A stretch of 64,000 bases of DNA from positions 10,763,001 through 10,827,000 of the forward strand of contig NC_092680.1 of assembly GCF_964355755.1 (NCBI RefSeq), written 5' to 3'. Made by a program: the position numbers and the translations under genes. Numbering within the stretch: the stretch's first letter is position 1; each line of letters opens with the position of its first letter. Under the pieces are notes generated by a model. That model worked only from the letters and a program-made list of their open reading frames with translations, did not search any database and was not told the DNA's origin. This document shows positions 33,809 to 44,359 of this stretch, one piece after another. This DNA is from Antedon mediterranea. Its lineage: Eukaryota > Echinodermata > Crinoidea > Comatulida > Antedonidae.

Positions 33809-34118
33809 TGAAAAAATTCCTGTGGTCCCCCGCAGGGAAATTTTCGAAAAATAGCAAAATTTTGACCCTTTTAATTTTTGACATAACTAGTTACTCTGGC
33901 TGTATAAGATGATGTTAGCACAATATATTTGCATAAATGGCAATATTATAGCATAATTTTCGAATTTTAAAAAGTGGAAATTTTGGCCATTTTTCGAAAA
34001 AATTCCTATGGTCCCCCGCAGGGAAATTTTCGCAAAAATTGCCAAATTTCAAACCTTTTATTTTTTGACATAACTAGTTACTATGGCTCTATAAGATGAT
34101 GTTATCACAATATATGTG
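33809..34118 (+). repeat. ~175 bp satellite, left block
   Basis: Nearly two units with the words TCCCCCGCAGGGAAATTTTCG, GACATAACTAGTTACT, ATAAGATGATGTTAGCACAA and TGCATAAATGGCAATATTAT. It joins the ~88 bp array abruptly at ~33808 and is interrupted at its CATAAA by the Ngaro-like copy 1. Confidence 0.85.
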
Positions 34119-34295
34119 CATAAAACACATTTTTCGAGCCTGGGTAGAAAGATGAATTTGTGCCGCAGGAGGGCGGGCTCTACGTCATCACGTGGTGGGC
34201 TGCGGCGGGTAACGTGGGGAATTTGATACATCCGCGTGGTGTATGTGTCCTTTCGCTTTTAGCATCCATCCGGAGTAGACGTGTTTAAAGATTTA
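34119..34295 (+). repeat. split direct repeat A1 (copy 1)
   Basis: 177 bp, nearly identical to A2 at 38941-39118, starting CATAAAACACATTTTTCG and ending GTGTTTAAAGATTTA. The two differ by about four changes, including one G in a GGGCGGG run. Confidence 0.9.
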
Positions 34296-34386
34296 AAGAA
34301 TTTTCGTTTTAAAGATTGTACCTGCACAGGTGTTTGTGTCTTTATTTCGCAAGGTTTTTAACAATTGTAAGTAGAAACAATAGTTT

Positions 34387-35072
34387 GTGCACTCATTGTG
34401 TAAGTTTAATTCAAAAAGTTGTTGTTACGAAATTGCCTTCCCGACGTCATGTAGAATAGGTCTTGTTGGACACTCGTTTGTACGCCGGTTGGAATGCTAT
34501 ACCAGCGAACGCGAATTCTTTGCTTTACGCCTAGATGCAAGTTTGTACGATGTCAAGTATTATTCACGCGGAGGTGCAACGGCATACAAATTCCCTGATC
34601 TGCGTAAGGGATGGTCTACGCCGAAAGATATCGTTTACGTTCATCTAGGAGAGAATGACATTGTAAAACGATCTAATGATTTAATTATGAACAAACTCGA
34701 TAATTTAATTGACTATCTTAAATTTGGACTGGAGTGTAAACATATTGTGGTTAGCCAGTTAAAGCGGCACCCCAGTCGGGTAAGCCCTAAATTCAACGAC
34801 TCTGTTGTGGACATTAACCGTCGACTTCAGGCGAATTATGCCGATGATGCATGTGTAACATATTGGCGTCACAGAGGCCTGTGGAACGACTGGTCCCATA
34901 TTCACGCCGATGGCGTACATCTTAACAGAAGTTCTTCAAATGGTCGATCGTCAGGGATGTATCGGTACGCACGTAGCGTCCGACAAGCTATTCTACACGC
35001 AGAAAAAATTGTAAGGCCAGTAGTTTTAATTTCAATTTATATAAAGAGGTTCAGAACCTCCACATATTTTGC
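34387..35072 (+). CDS. SGNH/GDSL-like hydrolase of Ngaro-like element
   Basis: A frame of ~230 residues shows the SGNH blocks in order: block I GHSFVRRL (Ser at ~30), block II region SRGGAT with Gly, block III LGENDI (Gly-x-Asn), and block V DGVHLN (Asp and His). It lies between repeat A1 and gag, before the minisatellite into which the frame reads (to 35478). No ATG begins the domain: a TAG lies in frame at 34381 and the first codons are GTG CAC TCA. The start may therefore be spliced, non-AUG or lost. SGNH ORFs have been described in some Ngaro elements and in CR1/L2 LINE ORF1 (from memory); their role is not settled. Catalytic Ser, Asp and His candidates are all present. Confidence 0.7.
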
Positions 35073-35570
35073 CTTCGGGCTAGAATTTTGGCCTTCGGGA
35101 CTAATGTTTGTCTTCGGGCCCTGTGTTTGCCTTTCGGGCACTATGTTGGCCTTCGGGCCTTATGTTTGCCTTCGGGCTTTATGTTTGCCTTCGGGCCTTG
35201 TGTTTGCCCTCGGGCCTTATGTTTGCCTTCGGGCCTTATGTTTGCCTTCGGGCCTTATGTTTGCCTTTGGGCCTTATGCTTGCCTTCGGGCATTACGCTT
35301 GCCTTCGGGCCTTATGCTTGCCTTCGGGCCTTATGCTTGCCCTTGGGCCTTATGCTTGCCCTTGGGCCTTATGCTTTCCCTTGGGCCTTATGCTTTCCCT
35401 TGGGCCTTATGCTTGCCCTTGGGCCTTATGCTTGCCCTCGGGCCTTATGCTTGCCCTCGGGCCTTATGCTTGCCCTAGGGCCTTATGCTTGCCCTCGGGC
35501 CTTATGCTTGCCCTCGGGCCTTATGCTTGCCTTTGGGCCTAATGTTTGCCTTGTGGCATTCGGGCTTTGG
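35073..35570 (+). repeat. 19 bp minisatellite, open in all three frames
   Basis: About 26 tandem copies of a 19 bp unit of the type TTATGCTTGCCCTCGGGCC, with early copies more diverged (CCTTCGGG variants). Because 19 is not a multiple of 3 and the unit lacks stops in any phase, every frame is open and encodes the same ~19-residue period (GPYACPRALCLPSGLMLAL, rotated). It lies between the hydrolase and gag; the element at 41153-47603 has a different tandem array in the same place. Confidence 0.9.
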
Positions 35571-35744
35571 ACACATCCTCTTGTTCTCAGTCCGGTGAAT
35601 TTCCGGCGGACCATGGATATAGCACATACTATGGAAACCGGACGATTGTTACAAATGTAACTCCGCTTTTCAGTAGTCAATGTGCAAACCATGTTTTTCA
35701 TTTCTAACCATCAGAGGTGTTTCTTTGATTTCTATACACGTATA

Positions 35745-36050
35745 ATGCCGAAAGCTCCAAGAGGCCGTACAGCGTCGACTGCGGTCCCCAAAACCACTAG
35801 GAAGAAGGCAACGGCGAGCAAAGAGACCCCACCACTAGACTACGCCAAACTGGCGGCTGAAGTTGCGAAGGTATTGAAGGCGGGCGAGGCAACTGGCCCC
35901 ATGACACCAGGCGGCAGTCCTCTAACATCTCAAGCCGCCACCACATCCTTGACTGTGGATAATGCCACACAGGCTCAGCCATTGGACGCGTCTGTAAACG
36001 ATCTCTTTGAAGGTGAGCCGTCTCGGGCCGAGACCGTTTCCTCTGTTTAA
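35745..36050 (+). pseudogene. gag-like N-terminal fragment (copy 1)
   Basis: From ATG at 35745 a ~101-residue frame begins MPKAPRGRTASTAVP and is rich in Lys, Thr, Ala and Pro, with a helical stretch LAAEVAKVLKAG. It ends at a stop only ~100 bp before the RT frame. The central Gag region and the Cys/His cluster seen in the sister element (minus strand, 44360-44930) are absent, so most of gag has been deleted. Assignment rests on position and composition. Confidence 0.5.
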
Positions 36051-36148
36051 AGCCCTCGGTTTCGGGCATCACCCGCAACCATCCAAGTGTCCTCGATCAC
36101 CCGATACAGATAGAAGAATTTATTTATAATGGCTTACGACTCGGTAGA

Positions 36149-37504
36149 TTGGCTGGCCCTTTCGAGTCCCCTCCGTTTGATAAATTTATCTCCTCGCCAT
36201 TGGGTGTTGTTCCCAAAGCTGAATTAGGCAAATATCGCATTATCCAGGACCTGTCGTACCCCCGGGGGGCTTTGGTCAACTCAGGGATTCCACATGATGT
36301 TTCACAGGTTTCCTACGACACAATCGATGATGTAGTTAGATTAGTATTAAAAAATGGACCTAGGGCATTAATGTCTAAGACCGACATAGAAGACGCCTTC
36401 AGAATTATCCCTATTCACCCAGATGATTACCATTTGCTGGGGTTTTCTTGGAACGGCAGGTTCTTTTATGACCGGTGTCTGCCTATGGGCGCCAGTCGTT
36501 CATGCAATATTTTCGAATCATTTAGTAAAGCGTTAGTATGGATACTGCGTAATAAATTTAATGTAAGGGATGTATCCCATATTCTGGATGATTCTTTCTT
36601 CGTCGGCCCTAAAGATTCTAATGACTGCCACAACGCACTGTCTCAATTTTTATATCTTTGCGACAAGATCGGGGTTCCTATAAAGGCGTCTAAGACTGTA
36701 ACTCCGACTAATGTCATTACAATATACGGGATTGAGGTGGACACAGTCTTGATGGAATGTCGCCTCCCGTTACCTAAGATTGAAAAAACTGTAACAAAAA
36801 TAACTGAATTTTTAAATAGAAAAAAAGTCACACTGCGCGATATGCAATCAATGGTTGGCCTGCTTAATTACGCATGTAGTGTGGTTGTGCCGGGTAGGGC
36901 GTTTTTACGCCGTATGATAAACCTCCTGTCATTAGCTAAACATCCATCTCATTTCATTCGCTTAACTCATGGAGTTAAGGACGATTTGCGGATATGGCTA
37001 ACATTCCTTGAATCTTTTAATGGAAAAGCCCTTATCCTTCCTGAAAAATGGCAAAATTCTTCGACACTGCGCTTATTCTCCGATGCAGCTGCGTCTTTTG
37101 GTTGCGCCGCAGTATTTTGCGACAGATGGTTTTACATCGACTGGGGGTCTGACTTTGTAGGTTTTTCGATCGCTGTTTTGGAGTTATTTCCAATTTTTAT
37201 TGCCCTAGAAATATGGGGGCATAAGCTCGCTAATCGCCGCATTTTGTTTCGTTGTGATAATTCAGCTGTTGTGGCTGTTATCAATAAGAAATCTGCTAAA
37301 GACAAAACGCTTATGCGTCTTATTCGGCGGTTAGTACTTATATGCCTCCAGTATAACATACAATTCCGTGCAATGCATATTCCTGGAGTATATAACGTGT
37401 TGGCGGATCTTTTATCAAGGAAAAAATTTACAGCGGCTCTAGAATCCTTTCCTTCTATCAGTCGAAATCCAATTCATGTTCCGTCCTACCACATTTATAT
37501 TTAA
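36149..37504 (+). CDS. DIRS/Ngaro-type reverse transcriptase-RNase H
   Basis: A 451-codon open frame. The RT part contains GVVPKAELGKYRIIQDLSYP, the palm motif SKTDIEDAF (76-84), LPMGASRS (111-118) and the catalytic ILDDSF (145-150), in the YxDD position typical of DIRS-like RTs. RNase H follows from ~305: FSDAAASFGCA, ALEIWG, RCDNSAVVAVINK and the terminal HIPGVYNVLADLLSR (~422). The apparent start (TTG) is not a real initiator; the frame was probably read with upstream gag, and the join is broken. Its 3' end overlaps the recombinase start by 29 bp. The protein would copy element RNA; the domain looks intact. Confidence 0.85.
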   Translation: MAGPFESPPFDKFISSPLGVVPKAELGKYRIIQDLSYPRGALVNSGIPHDVSQVSYDTIDDVVRLVLKNGPRALMSKTDIEDAFRIIPIHPDDYHLLGFSWNGRFFYDRCLPMGASRSCNIFESFSKALVWILRNKFNVRDVSHILDDSFFVGPKDSNDCHNALSQFLYLCDKIGVPIKASKTVTPTNVITIYGIEVDTVLMECRLPLPKIEKTVTKITEFLNRKKVTLRDMQSMVGLLNYACSVVVPGRAFLRRMINLLSLAKHPSHFIRLTHGVKDDLRIWLTFLESFNGKALILPEKWQNSSTLRLFSDAAASFGCAAVFCDRWFYIDWGSDFVGFSIAVLELFPIFIALEIWGHKLANRRILFRCDNSAVVAVINKKSAKDKTLMRLIRRLVLICLQYNIQFRAMHIPGVYNVLADLLSRKKFTAALESFPSISRNPIHVPSYHIYI

Positions 37505-38434
37505 TTTATTCCTATTTACAAGTGTTGTGTGTTCTGCAAACAACATGGTACCCTTTAGCTGTGAAGCTACAACACTCATTCACTCGTCATTGGCGCCAGC
37601 CACGGTTAAGGCGTATCAACGCAATATTCAAAAGTTGGCATCATGGTTGGGAACACCCGTTCAGCTCCCTGTAAACCCGGCTACGGTATGCAACTTTGTG
37701 GCACATTTACATGGCCTACAATATGCACCTAGAACGATTTCGTCTATCATTTCGTCCGTCTCTTTTATACACAAACTAGCAGAATTACCCGATCCTTGTA
37801 ATTCGTTTTTGGTTGTAAAAATTTTACGTGGCGTGCATTATGCTTCGGATCGTCCAGATGTACGCTTGCCTATCACTGCAGAAATTTTGACTAAATTGTT
37901 AGCGTGTCTAGAGTCGATCGAACCCAGTTTTTCTTATAGATTGCTTTTCAGGGCCTTTTTCCTTACCGCGTTCCCAGGGTTCTTCCGGATTGGTGAATTG
38001 GCCGTAGGAAAAGGGGACGCGGATAAAAAGATCTATGTCTTTCTGGTAATTCAGCGTCCTTAACTATATACCATCACAAAACCGGCGTAGGTAAGCCCTC
38101 TATCCACATTTCATTCAATAGTGCTAAGGGCGCTCGGTTCTGTCCAGTAAAATGTTTACAAGATTACACCAAACATTTTCGGCATACCTCTGGTCCTTTG
38201 TTCCAACATATGGACGGCCTGCCGATTGCGGCTCGGTTCATATACGCAAAACTAAAAGAGGCGATTTGTTTCATTGGTCTTGACCCTACATTATATAAAG
38301 GTCATATTTTTCGTATCGGCGCCGCAACTCATGCTGCTTCCCTGGGTTTAGCGGAGAACACTATACAACAATTTGGGCGATGGAATTCTAAGGCCGTACA
38401 AAATTACATAAGAATCCAATCATTTTCCATATAG
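37476..38434 (+). pseudogene. tyrosine recombinase, frameshifted (copy 1)
   Basis: ATG at 37476 opens a frame with a core-binding segment (ATVKAYQRNIQKLASWLG, then SVSFIHKLAELPDPC) and the box I Arg in FFRIGEL. A one-base shift around 38020-38060 moves the rest to another frame: YHHKTGVG (beta-hairpin Lys), GHIFRIGAATHAA (His-x-x-Arg), GRWNSKAVQNYIR (Trp and nucleophile Tyr), ending at 38434. All catalytic positions are present but split. In Ngaro elements this enzyme integrates circular cDNA, which fits the CATAAA junctions. The copy at 60814-64000 has the correct phase at the shift, confirming a defect here. Confidence 0.85.
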
Positions 38435-38578
38435 AAACGCTTTCGTGTTTCGGATTGTTCGAGCTTGGCCTCGCGAGACAAGTTGGTTTCTGTTGGTCCT
38501 ATCTGTCAAGCTTAGCTTCAGATATTTTTTGATGTTTGTTTGTCTGGGTGGTAACCCTCTTTGTTTGTCGGGTTTGTG

Positions 38579-38946
38579 GCATGTTCACCCAGCAAACTTG
38601 TATTTTAATTAGTTTTAGTTTAGTAAGTCAAGTTAATCTTTGGGTTCTTGATAACCATGCATATTATATTTAACATTCAATATATATTTATGTGATTTTA
38701 TGTAATAACCAAGGTGTTTAGTTAGTAGTAGTTATTGTCCGTACATATACGGTACACTTGATAGGGGCAGCCCATACATTATGTATACGTCTTAGATGGA
38801 ACTAAATTAGTTATGGGCTGCCCCATTATTACAACTCTATTATTATATAATATGCTATTATGTGTTTTGTCATTTAAATAAATATGACAATTTCCATCCA
38901 AGTTGGTGTCTATTGTATTTTTCCGTCTGGCCTCTTGCAGCATAAA
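38579..38946 (+). repeat. split direct repeat B1 (copy 1)
   Basis: 368 bp from GCATGTTCACCCAGC to CCTCTTGCAGCATAAA, duplicated as B2 after A2. It contains an inverted pair GGGGCAGCCCAT/ATGGGCTGCCCC and several AATAAA-like words that may serve for polyadenylation. Confidence 0.9.
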
Positions 38947-39118
38947 ACACATTTTTCGAGCCTGGGTAGAAAGATGAATTTGTGCCGCAGGAGGGCGGGG
39001 CTCTACGTCATCACGTGGTGGGCTGCGGCGGGTAACGTGGAGAATTTGATACATCCGCGTGGTGTATGTGTCCTTTCGCTTTTAGCATCCCTCCGGAGTA
39101 GACGTGTTTAAAGATTTA
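38941..39118 (+). repeat. split direct repeat A2 (copy 1)
   Basis: The second copy of the A repeat, joined to B1 through CATAAA. In split-direct-repeat elements the B1-A2 unit is thought to template restoration of ends during circular-DNA replication. Confidence 0.9.
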
Positions 39119-39376
39119 CCCACCGTCCTCCCCTGCTTCCACCAGTGTTTGAAGTTCACATTACTTGGGCATGTTCACCCAGCAAACTTGTATTTTAATT
39201 AGTTTTAGTTTAGTAAGTCAAGTTAATCTTTGGATTCTTGATAACCATGCATATTATATTTAACATTCAATATATAATAATTTATGTGATTTTATGTAAT
39301 AACCAAGGTGTTTAGTTAGTAGTAGTTATTGTCCGTACATATACGGTACACTTGATAGGGGCAGTCCATACATTAT

Positions 39377-40308
39377 TATTAATGAATTTGAAAAAACTTG
39401 TGATTATATTAAGTTCGATTTCAATGCCATTCTTAATGATATATGTACAGGTACTGATATTGATATAAACTGGGTCAAGCCATTTGAAAATACAATTAAA
39501 CAATCGTATTCTACTTTTTGGAAACAAGAAGTATTAAGAAAGTCATCTTTGCTTGATTACTCTTTGATAAAAGAGTCACCTAGCCTAGAACCTTACCTAC
39601 TGGATAAAACAGATTTTTATGGCTCAAGTTTAAAATTTAAACTTCGTTCAAACACTTTACCACTTGGAAAAATTACAAATAAGTGGAACATTGATAATCT
39701 AAATGAGTGTAAGGTTTGTGGGTCAGGTGAAGAAGATGTTAAACATTTCCTGTTTATTTGTAATAAGTTACATTGTATTAGAATGGAAGAATTACAAACA
39801 CTTCAACATAAACTTATTGCAATAAATTGTGTAGATACTTGGGTAAATTTTATTTCTGGTGACCTATCTATTAAGGTTCAATATGTCCTAGGAAGCACGT
39901 TATTCCATAAAAATAACTCTCACGACATTTATGCTGTATTTGACAGTTATTGTAAAAGGTACACAAGCCGTGCTTGGAAATTAAGAAATGCAATTGTATT
40001 ACAAATTTGAACTGTTTTATTTTTTAAATAAAAAGTGTTTTCTTTTCCATTGCTGTTGCAAAATTAGTAGTTGTATATTAGTGTAGTTTTAGTTTGTAAA
40101 TAAGTTTTGTAATAGCGTCGAGTCAAATTTTATGTCTATCTCAAATATGTTTTATTTTCGTTTCAGTTTTATTTTTCATTGTTTTTGTATTGAATTTTGT
40201 AATTGGTATGGACGCACCATCTACGCATGTGTGCCACTGTTAAAAAAGTGTTGTTCCAAATAAATATTATTATTATTATTAGTGTTAGTATTATTATTAT
40301 TATTATTA
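39377..40308 (+). mobile_element. 5'-truncated LINE with (ATT)n tail
   Basis: Inserted in B2 at CATTAT|GTATACG. It begins within an ORF2 C-terminal coding region, has a ~290 bp 3' UTR and ends in an (ATT)n run. The corresponding place in the inverted copy (~60970) is empty, so the insertion followed the inverted duplication. The target duplication cannot be separated from the ATT run. Confidence 0.8.
39384..40010 (+). pseudogene. LINE ORF2 C-terminal fragment
   Basis: About 208 codons in frame from NEFEKTCDY to a stop at 40010. It contains the Cys/His cluster typical of the C-terminus of many LINE ORF2 proteins (CKVCGSGEEDVKHFLFIC), preceded by KFKLRSNTLPLG. There is no start codon of its own; it is a truncated insertion. 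The LINE clade is not assigned. Confidence 0.7.
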
Positions 40309-40472
40309 TGTATACGTCTTAGATGGAACTAAATTAGTTATGGGCTGCCCCATTATTACAACTCTATTATTATATATATGCTATTATGTGTTTCGTCATT
40401 TAAATAAATATGACAATTTCCATCCAAGTTGGTGTCTATTGTATTTTTCCGTCTGGCCTCTTGCGGCATAAA

Positions 40473-41152
40473 TTGCAATATTATAGAATAATTTCTGAAT
40501 TTTAAAAAGTGGAAATTTTGTCCATTTTTCGAAAAAATTCCTATGGTCCCCCGCAGCGAAATTTTCGATAAATTGTTAAATTTCCACCCTTTTATTTTTT
40601 GACATAACTAGTTACCGATGGCTCTATAAGATGATGCTAACACAATATATTTGCATAAATGCCAATATAATAGCATAATTATTGAATTTTAAAAAGTGGA
40701 AATTTTGGCCATTTTTCGAAAAATTTCTATAGTCCCCCGCAGGGAAACTTTTGCAAAAATGGCCAAATTTCAAACCTTTTATTTTTTAACATAACTAGTT
40801 ACTATGGCTCTATAAGCTGTTGTTAGCACAATATATTTGCAAAAATGGCAATATTATAGCATAATTATTGAATTTTAAAAAGTGGGAATTTTGGCCATTT
40901 TCCGACCCTTTTATTTTTTTGACATAACTAGCTGCTATTTCTCTATAGGATGATGTTAACACAATATATTTGCATAAATGCCAATATTATAGCATAATTA
41001 TTGTATTTTAAAAAGTGGAAATTTTGGCCATTTTTCGAAAAAATTCCTATGATCCCCAGCAGGGAAATTTTCGGAAAATGGCCAAATGTTGATCCTTTTA
41101 TTTTTTGACATAACTAGTTACTATGGCTCTATAAGATGATGTTAGCACAATA
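40473..41152 (+). repeat. ~175 bp satellite between copies 1 and 2
   Basis: About four units of the same satellite. Unit-specific variants (TCCCCCGCAGCGAAA; TGATCCCCAGCAGGG) match the inverted region 60440-60813 in order, which ties the two regions to one duplication. Confidence 0.85.
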
Positions 41153-41478
41153 TTTTGACACATGTGAGCCCGATAAACAAATAAAAAGAAACAAGTATTG
41201 GTTGTAAAGTTATTTAATATGAATGGCAAGTCATCGTTGCAGCATGCACGTAAAAGGAAAACATAAAAAAGGAACATTGGGATGCTCTGAAAGGGCCAAA
41301 ACACATGTCTCAAAATCGTAATTGAAAACAAAATAAAGAGGGAGTGGAGGGAGGGAAGTGAAAATTATTTTAATTAGCCAAAAACTGGCGTGGTAATCTG
41401 TTGACAGCGTGAGGTGAAGAGGATGAGATGCTCACGCTGTCAAAAGATGATTGCGAGGGCGCCCCGCAATCAAGTGAT
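41153..41478 (-). repeat. B2 and A2 repeats of copy 2
   Basis: 41153-~41310 (B2) duplicates 41478-41640 (B1). 41359-41478 (A2) duplicates 47491-47603 (A1). TTTTGACAC marks the junctions at 41153 and 41478. A2 contains an inverted pair around CAGCGTGAGG / CTCACGCTG. Confidence 0.85.
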
Positions 41479-41699
41479 TTTGACACATGTGAGCCCGATA
41501 AACAAATACAAGGAAACAAGTATTGGTTGTAAAGTTATTTAATATGAATGGCAAGTCATCGTTGCAGCATGCCCGTAAAAGGAAAACATAAAAAAAGGAA
41601 CATTGGGATGCTCTGAAAGGGCCAACACAGTTGGCAACAAAGGGGCCAACGAAGCAGCCCAAATTAAGTGCAGGTAGAACCGATGACAAGCCATTCAGA

Positions 41700-42160
41700 T
41701 GATGGTGCAACATATGTTGACACCCAGAACGTATAGAAACTATCTACATAGTCTACCTGGAGCAACATGTGTTGACTCCAGTACCCGGTTGACCATTAGC
41801 GCCTGATAGGTGGAGCAACCAAATATTGACATCGAAAAACGTATAGAAACACCTACATTAGTCTACCTGGAGCAACATGTGTTGACTCCAGTACATGTTT
41901 AAACATTTTAATTAGGTAGGCAGTGCAACCAAATGTTGGCACCGAAAAACGTATAGTAACAATCTACATTAGTCTGCCTGGGGCAACATGTGTTGACTCC
42001 AGTACGCGTTTGAGAATTGAGTTTAATAAACGGTGCAACCATGTTGACACCGAAAACATATAAATAACTTATTAGTCTACCTGGAGCAACGTGTTGACTC
42101 CGATTGAACATATGATTATAATTGGTGGTGCAACCTATGCTGTCACCGAAAGAAAACAAA
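41700..42160 (-). repeat. ~110 bp tandem array, 3' side of copy 2
   Basis: About four tandem units share GGTGCAACC, GTTGACACCGAAAA, CGTATAGAAAC, and TCTACCTGGAGCAACATGTG. It lies between the recombinase and B1. No coding content. Confidence 0.8.
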
Positions 42161-42255
42161 AATGAAATAAGTAAAACGATATACAGAAAAAATAAGTATC
42201 AAACTTTGTTTAAGCTTGACGCTTAATACCCAGTCATGCTTAGGAAATATGCCAA

Positions 42256-42860
42256 CCAGCCAGCACCAATATTTACAACGCTGTATTTGACAAAGTTATG
42301 TGGTTCGACCATCGTCCAAAAATCAAAATGTCTTGGTGAGAGTGTCAAAGTTGGTGAAGGTCGGTAGCTCGACCGATTCTGAAAGAATGAGTGTTAAACT
42401 GTGTATGTTCCAGACTAGCATGGCGAGCTAATTGTTTATAGCATTAGTGTGTGTTCTGCGGCCTTGGAGACTACTGCTTCACTGGCTCTGAGGCATGCGA
42501 AGTAACATATTATGAACAAGGCTCTGTATAGGATGAATTCGTATTTGGATTTCATGCTACCTCGCATATGTCCAATTAGCGTTACAAGAATGTCGGAGGT
42601 GACCGGCGGTCTGATCGGTTTGGATGGAGAGTTCGTTTTTTGTTTCGCTACTCCTCTGCATAAATTGCTGACTGCTGAATTTGCGGTAAGGTCTTCCATA
42701 AATGATACCCTGTGCACGAATGACACTGGGCTAAGGTAGTTTCGAATCGTGGAAATCGCCAGTGCATTTTTAGTCAGCTTACTTACACAGAGAACAATTG
42801 TCTGTGGAGTCGCTGGTAGCGGAAGGCTTAGTGATTTCCTGAATTGGTTAAAATGGTGCC
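42256..42860 (-). pseudogene. tyrosine recombinase (copy 2), degraded
   Basis: On the minus strand, a core-binding-like segment (TKNALAISTIRNYLSPVSFVHRV) precedes the box I Arg region YFACLRASEAV near 42480. After a short gap, THSFRIGRATDL carries the His-x-x-Arg motif (~42390) and IFGRWSNH the conserved Trp (~42315). The nucleophile Tyr appears only in a shifted frame (NFVKYSA, ~42290). Stops and shifts make it non-functional. It is distinctly diverged from copy 1. Confidence 0.7.
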
Positions 42861-42908
42861 ATTTGCTTTTATAGTTACTAGCGGTTTATTTGCTTAATGA
42901 GTTCCACA

Positions 42909-44240
42909 TTAGCTCTCGTGTGAGGATCTTGAGTTGTTTAGTGGTTCGAAGTAGATTGGTTGTAAGTGCTTTGGTATCTTTAGCGGTGTGCCGTTCATAC
43001 TGTGCTCCTCTAGCATGGCCTCCGTTTCCTGAAAACGAGAAAGAGCGTCACATATCCTGTTTTGCTTACCAGGGATGTGCCTGGCTGTAAACTGAATGTT
43101 GTTTAGTAGTAACAAAAGGACGATAGCGCGAACCACTCTCATGACCTTTTCGTTTGATGACAATTTTTTGTTAAGCACATATACATCAGCTAGGTTATCA
43201 CAGTTGAAAACTGCATGGGTGTTGGCTAGCTGTTTTGCAAAAATCGAAAGCATGACATAGATGGGGTAAATTTCGAGAACCATGATGTCGAACATTTTCC
43301 AAGATTCCGGCCAGCGGCCTTGAATCCAGAACTTTTGGAAGGTCGCACCAAGTGCGGTTTTTGAGGCATCAGAGGAGAAACGTAAACGCTGCGAGTCAAA
43401 TTTCTGTGGGGGTAAAAAATGGTAACGCCATTGTGTTTGCTAAGAAAGTCGGCCCAAATTTGGAGATCCTCCTTTGCTGAGTCAGAAAGGTGAATAGTTG
43501 AAAAGGGGTTAGTTAGACCGGCCGTTAGGGCATTAAGCCTTCTTAGGAACGCCAGTCCAGAGGGTATAACCCAGGTGGCAAATTGTAGCTTTTCAAAGAG
43601 ATTGGGGGGCTCTCAATGTAGTTGAGTGAAGTTTTGAACTTTAAAGGGAGTAACGTAATTTTATTATCTCAGATGGAAGCCTGTCTTACATTTTCTGTAA
43701 ATCAAGTTCAATACCCAGGAAGGAAATGGTGGTGGTGGGTGAAATTGTTTTGTGCGGTGCTAGAGGTATGCCACCGCGGTGAGCAAGCGCCTTGGATATC
43801 TTCAAGGAGTTCGCACACAGTTGGTGTGTGTCTTCAATGACGAGGATGTCGTCTAATATTTTTATGTTATTGGGCTGTTTTAACTTTTTATAAGGAAAAA
43901 TTTCACTCCGTCAGAAAACTTATTGAATATTTGACACGAAGATCCGCCGCCTTGGGGAAGCGTTTTATCGTAGTAATACTGGCCTAACCACGTGAAACCT
44001 GTGAGGTGATATTGAGTGGGTTGTAAATGTATTAGTCTGTATGCGTCACTGGTGTCCGTCTTAGCCGTGAATGCCGGGTGATTGTGTATGTCAATTATGT
44101 CTATTGCGTTGGCAATTGTTTCGTAATGAACTGTTATGCAAAACCCAGGGATGTTGTGATTGACAGCGTTTGAGTCGTAGGGATAGGAGAGGTTGTGGAG
44201 GATACGACATTTTTCAGGTACGGAATTTACGGAAGGTTGT
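42909..44240 (-). pseudogene. DIRS/Ngaro-type RT-RNase H (copy 2), degraded
   Basis: From ~44235 downward on the minus strand: RILHNLSYPYDSNAVNH, AFTAKTDTSDAYRLIHL (palm), HLTGFTWLGQYYYDKTLPQG. The part with the LDD motif is broken by frameshifts (~43890-43400). RNase H is open in 42909-43295 (AVFNCDNLADVYVLNKK, then HIPGKQNRICDALSR). It matches copy 1 in order and motifs but belongs to a different family. Confidence 0.75.
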
Positions 44241-44359
44241 TGATGATAGCTTGGGAGTTAGTTGCTGTAAAAGCAGCCCCATGTAAGGTAGAAGCCATGA
44301 GCGAAACATTGGGTTAAGTAAGCGTGGTGTTTGTAACCAGATAGGAGTGCGCTTATTCT

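Larger units (their letters stand above)
34119..40472 (+). mobile_element. Ngaro-like tyrosine-recombinase retrotransposon, copy 1
   Basis: A 6.35 kb element with split direct repeats: A1 (34119-34295), ORFs, B1 (38579-38946), A2 (38941-39118), B2 (39169-40472, itself interrupted by a LINE fragment). This A1-ORFs-B1-A2-B2 order is the hallmark of Ngaro/PAT-type elements. Gene order is SGNH hydrolase, 19 bp minisatellite, gag fragment, RT-RNase H, tyrosine recombinase. CATAAA occurs at the 5' end, the B1/A2 junction and the 3' end, and also at the matching place in the satellite target. The gag core is missing and the recombinase is frameshifted, so the copy is not autonomous. Confidence 0.85.
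39169..40472 (+). repeat. split direct repeat B2, interrupted by LINE
   Basis: Matches B1 in two parts, 39169-39376 and ~40309-40472, ending TTGCGGCATAAA before satellite resumes. The intervening 39377-40308 is a LINE 3' end. Fifty bases (39119-39168) separate A2 from B2. Confidence 0.85.

Noticed and set aside
35088-35660. Separate proteins in the alternative frames of the 19 bp minisatellite
   Set aside because: All frames are open only because of the repeat unit; no domain and no independent start context.
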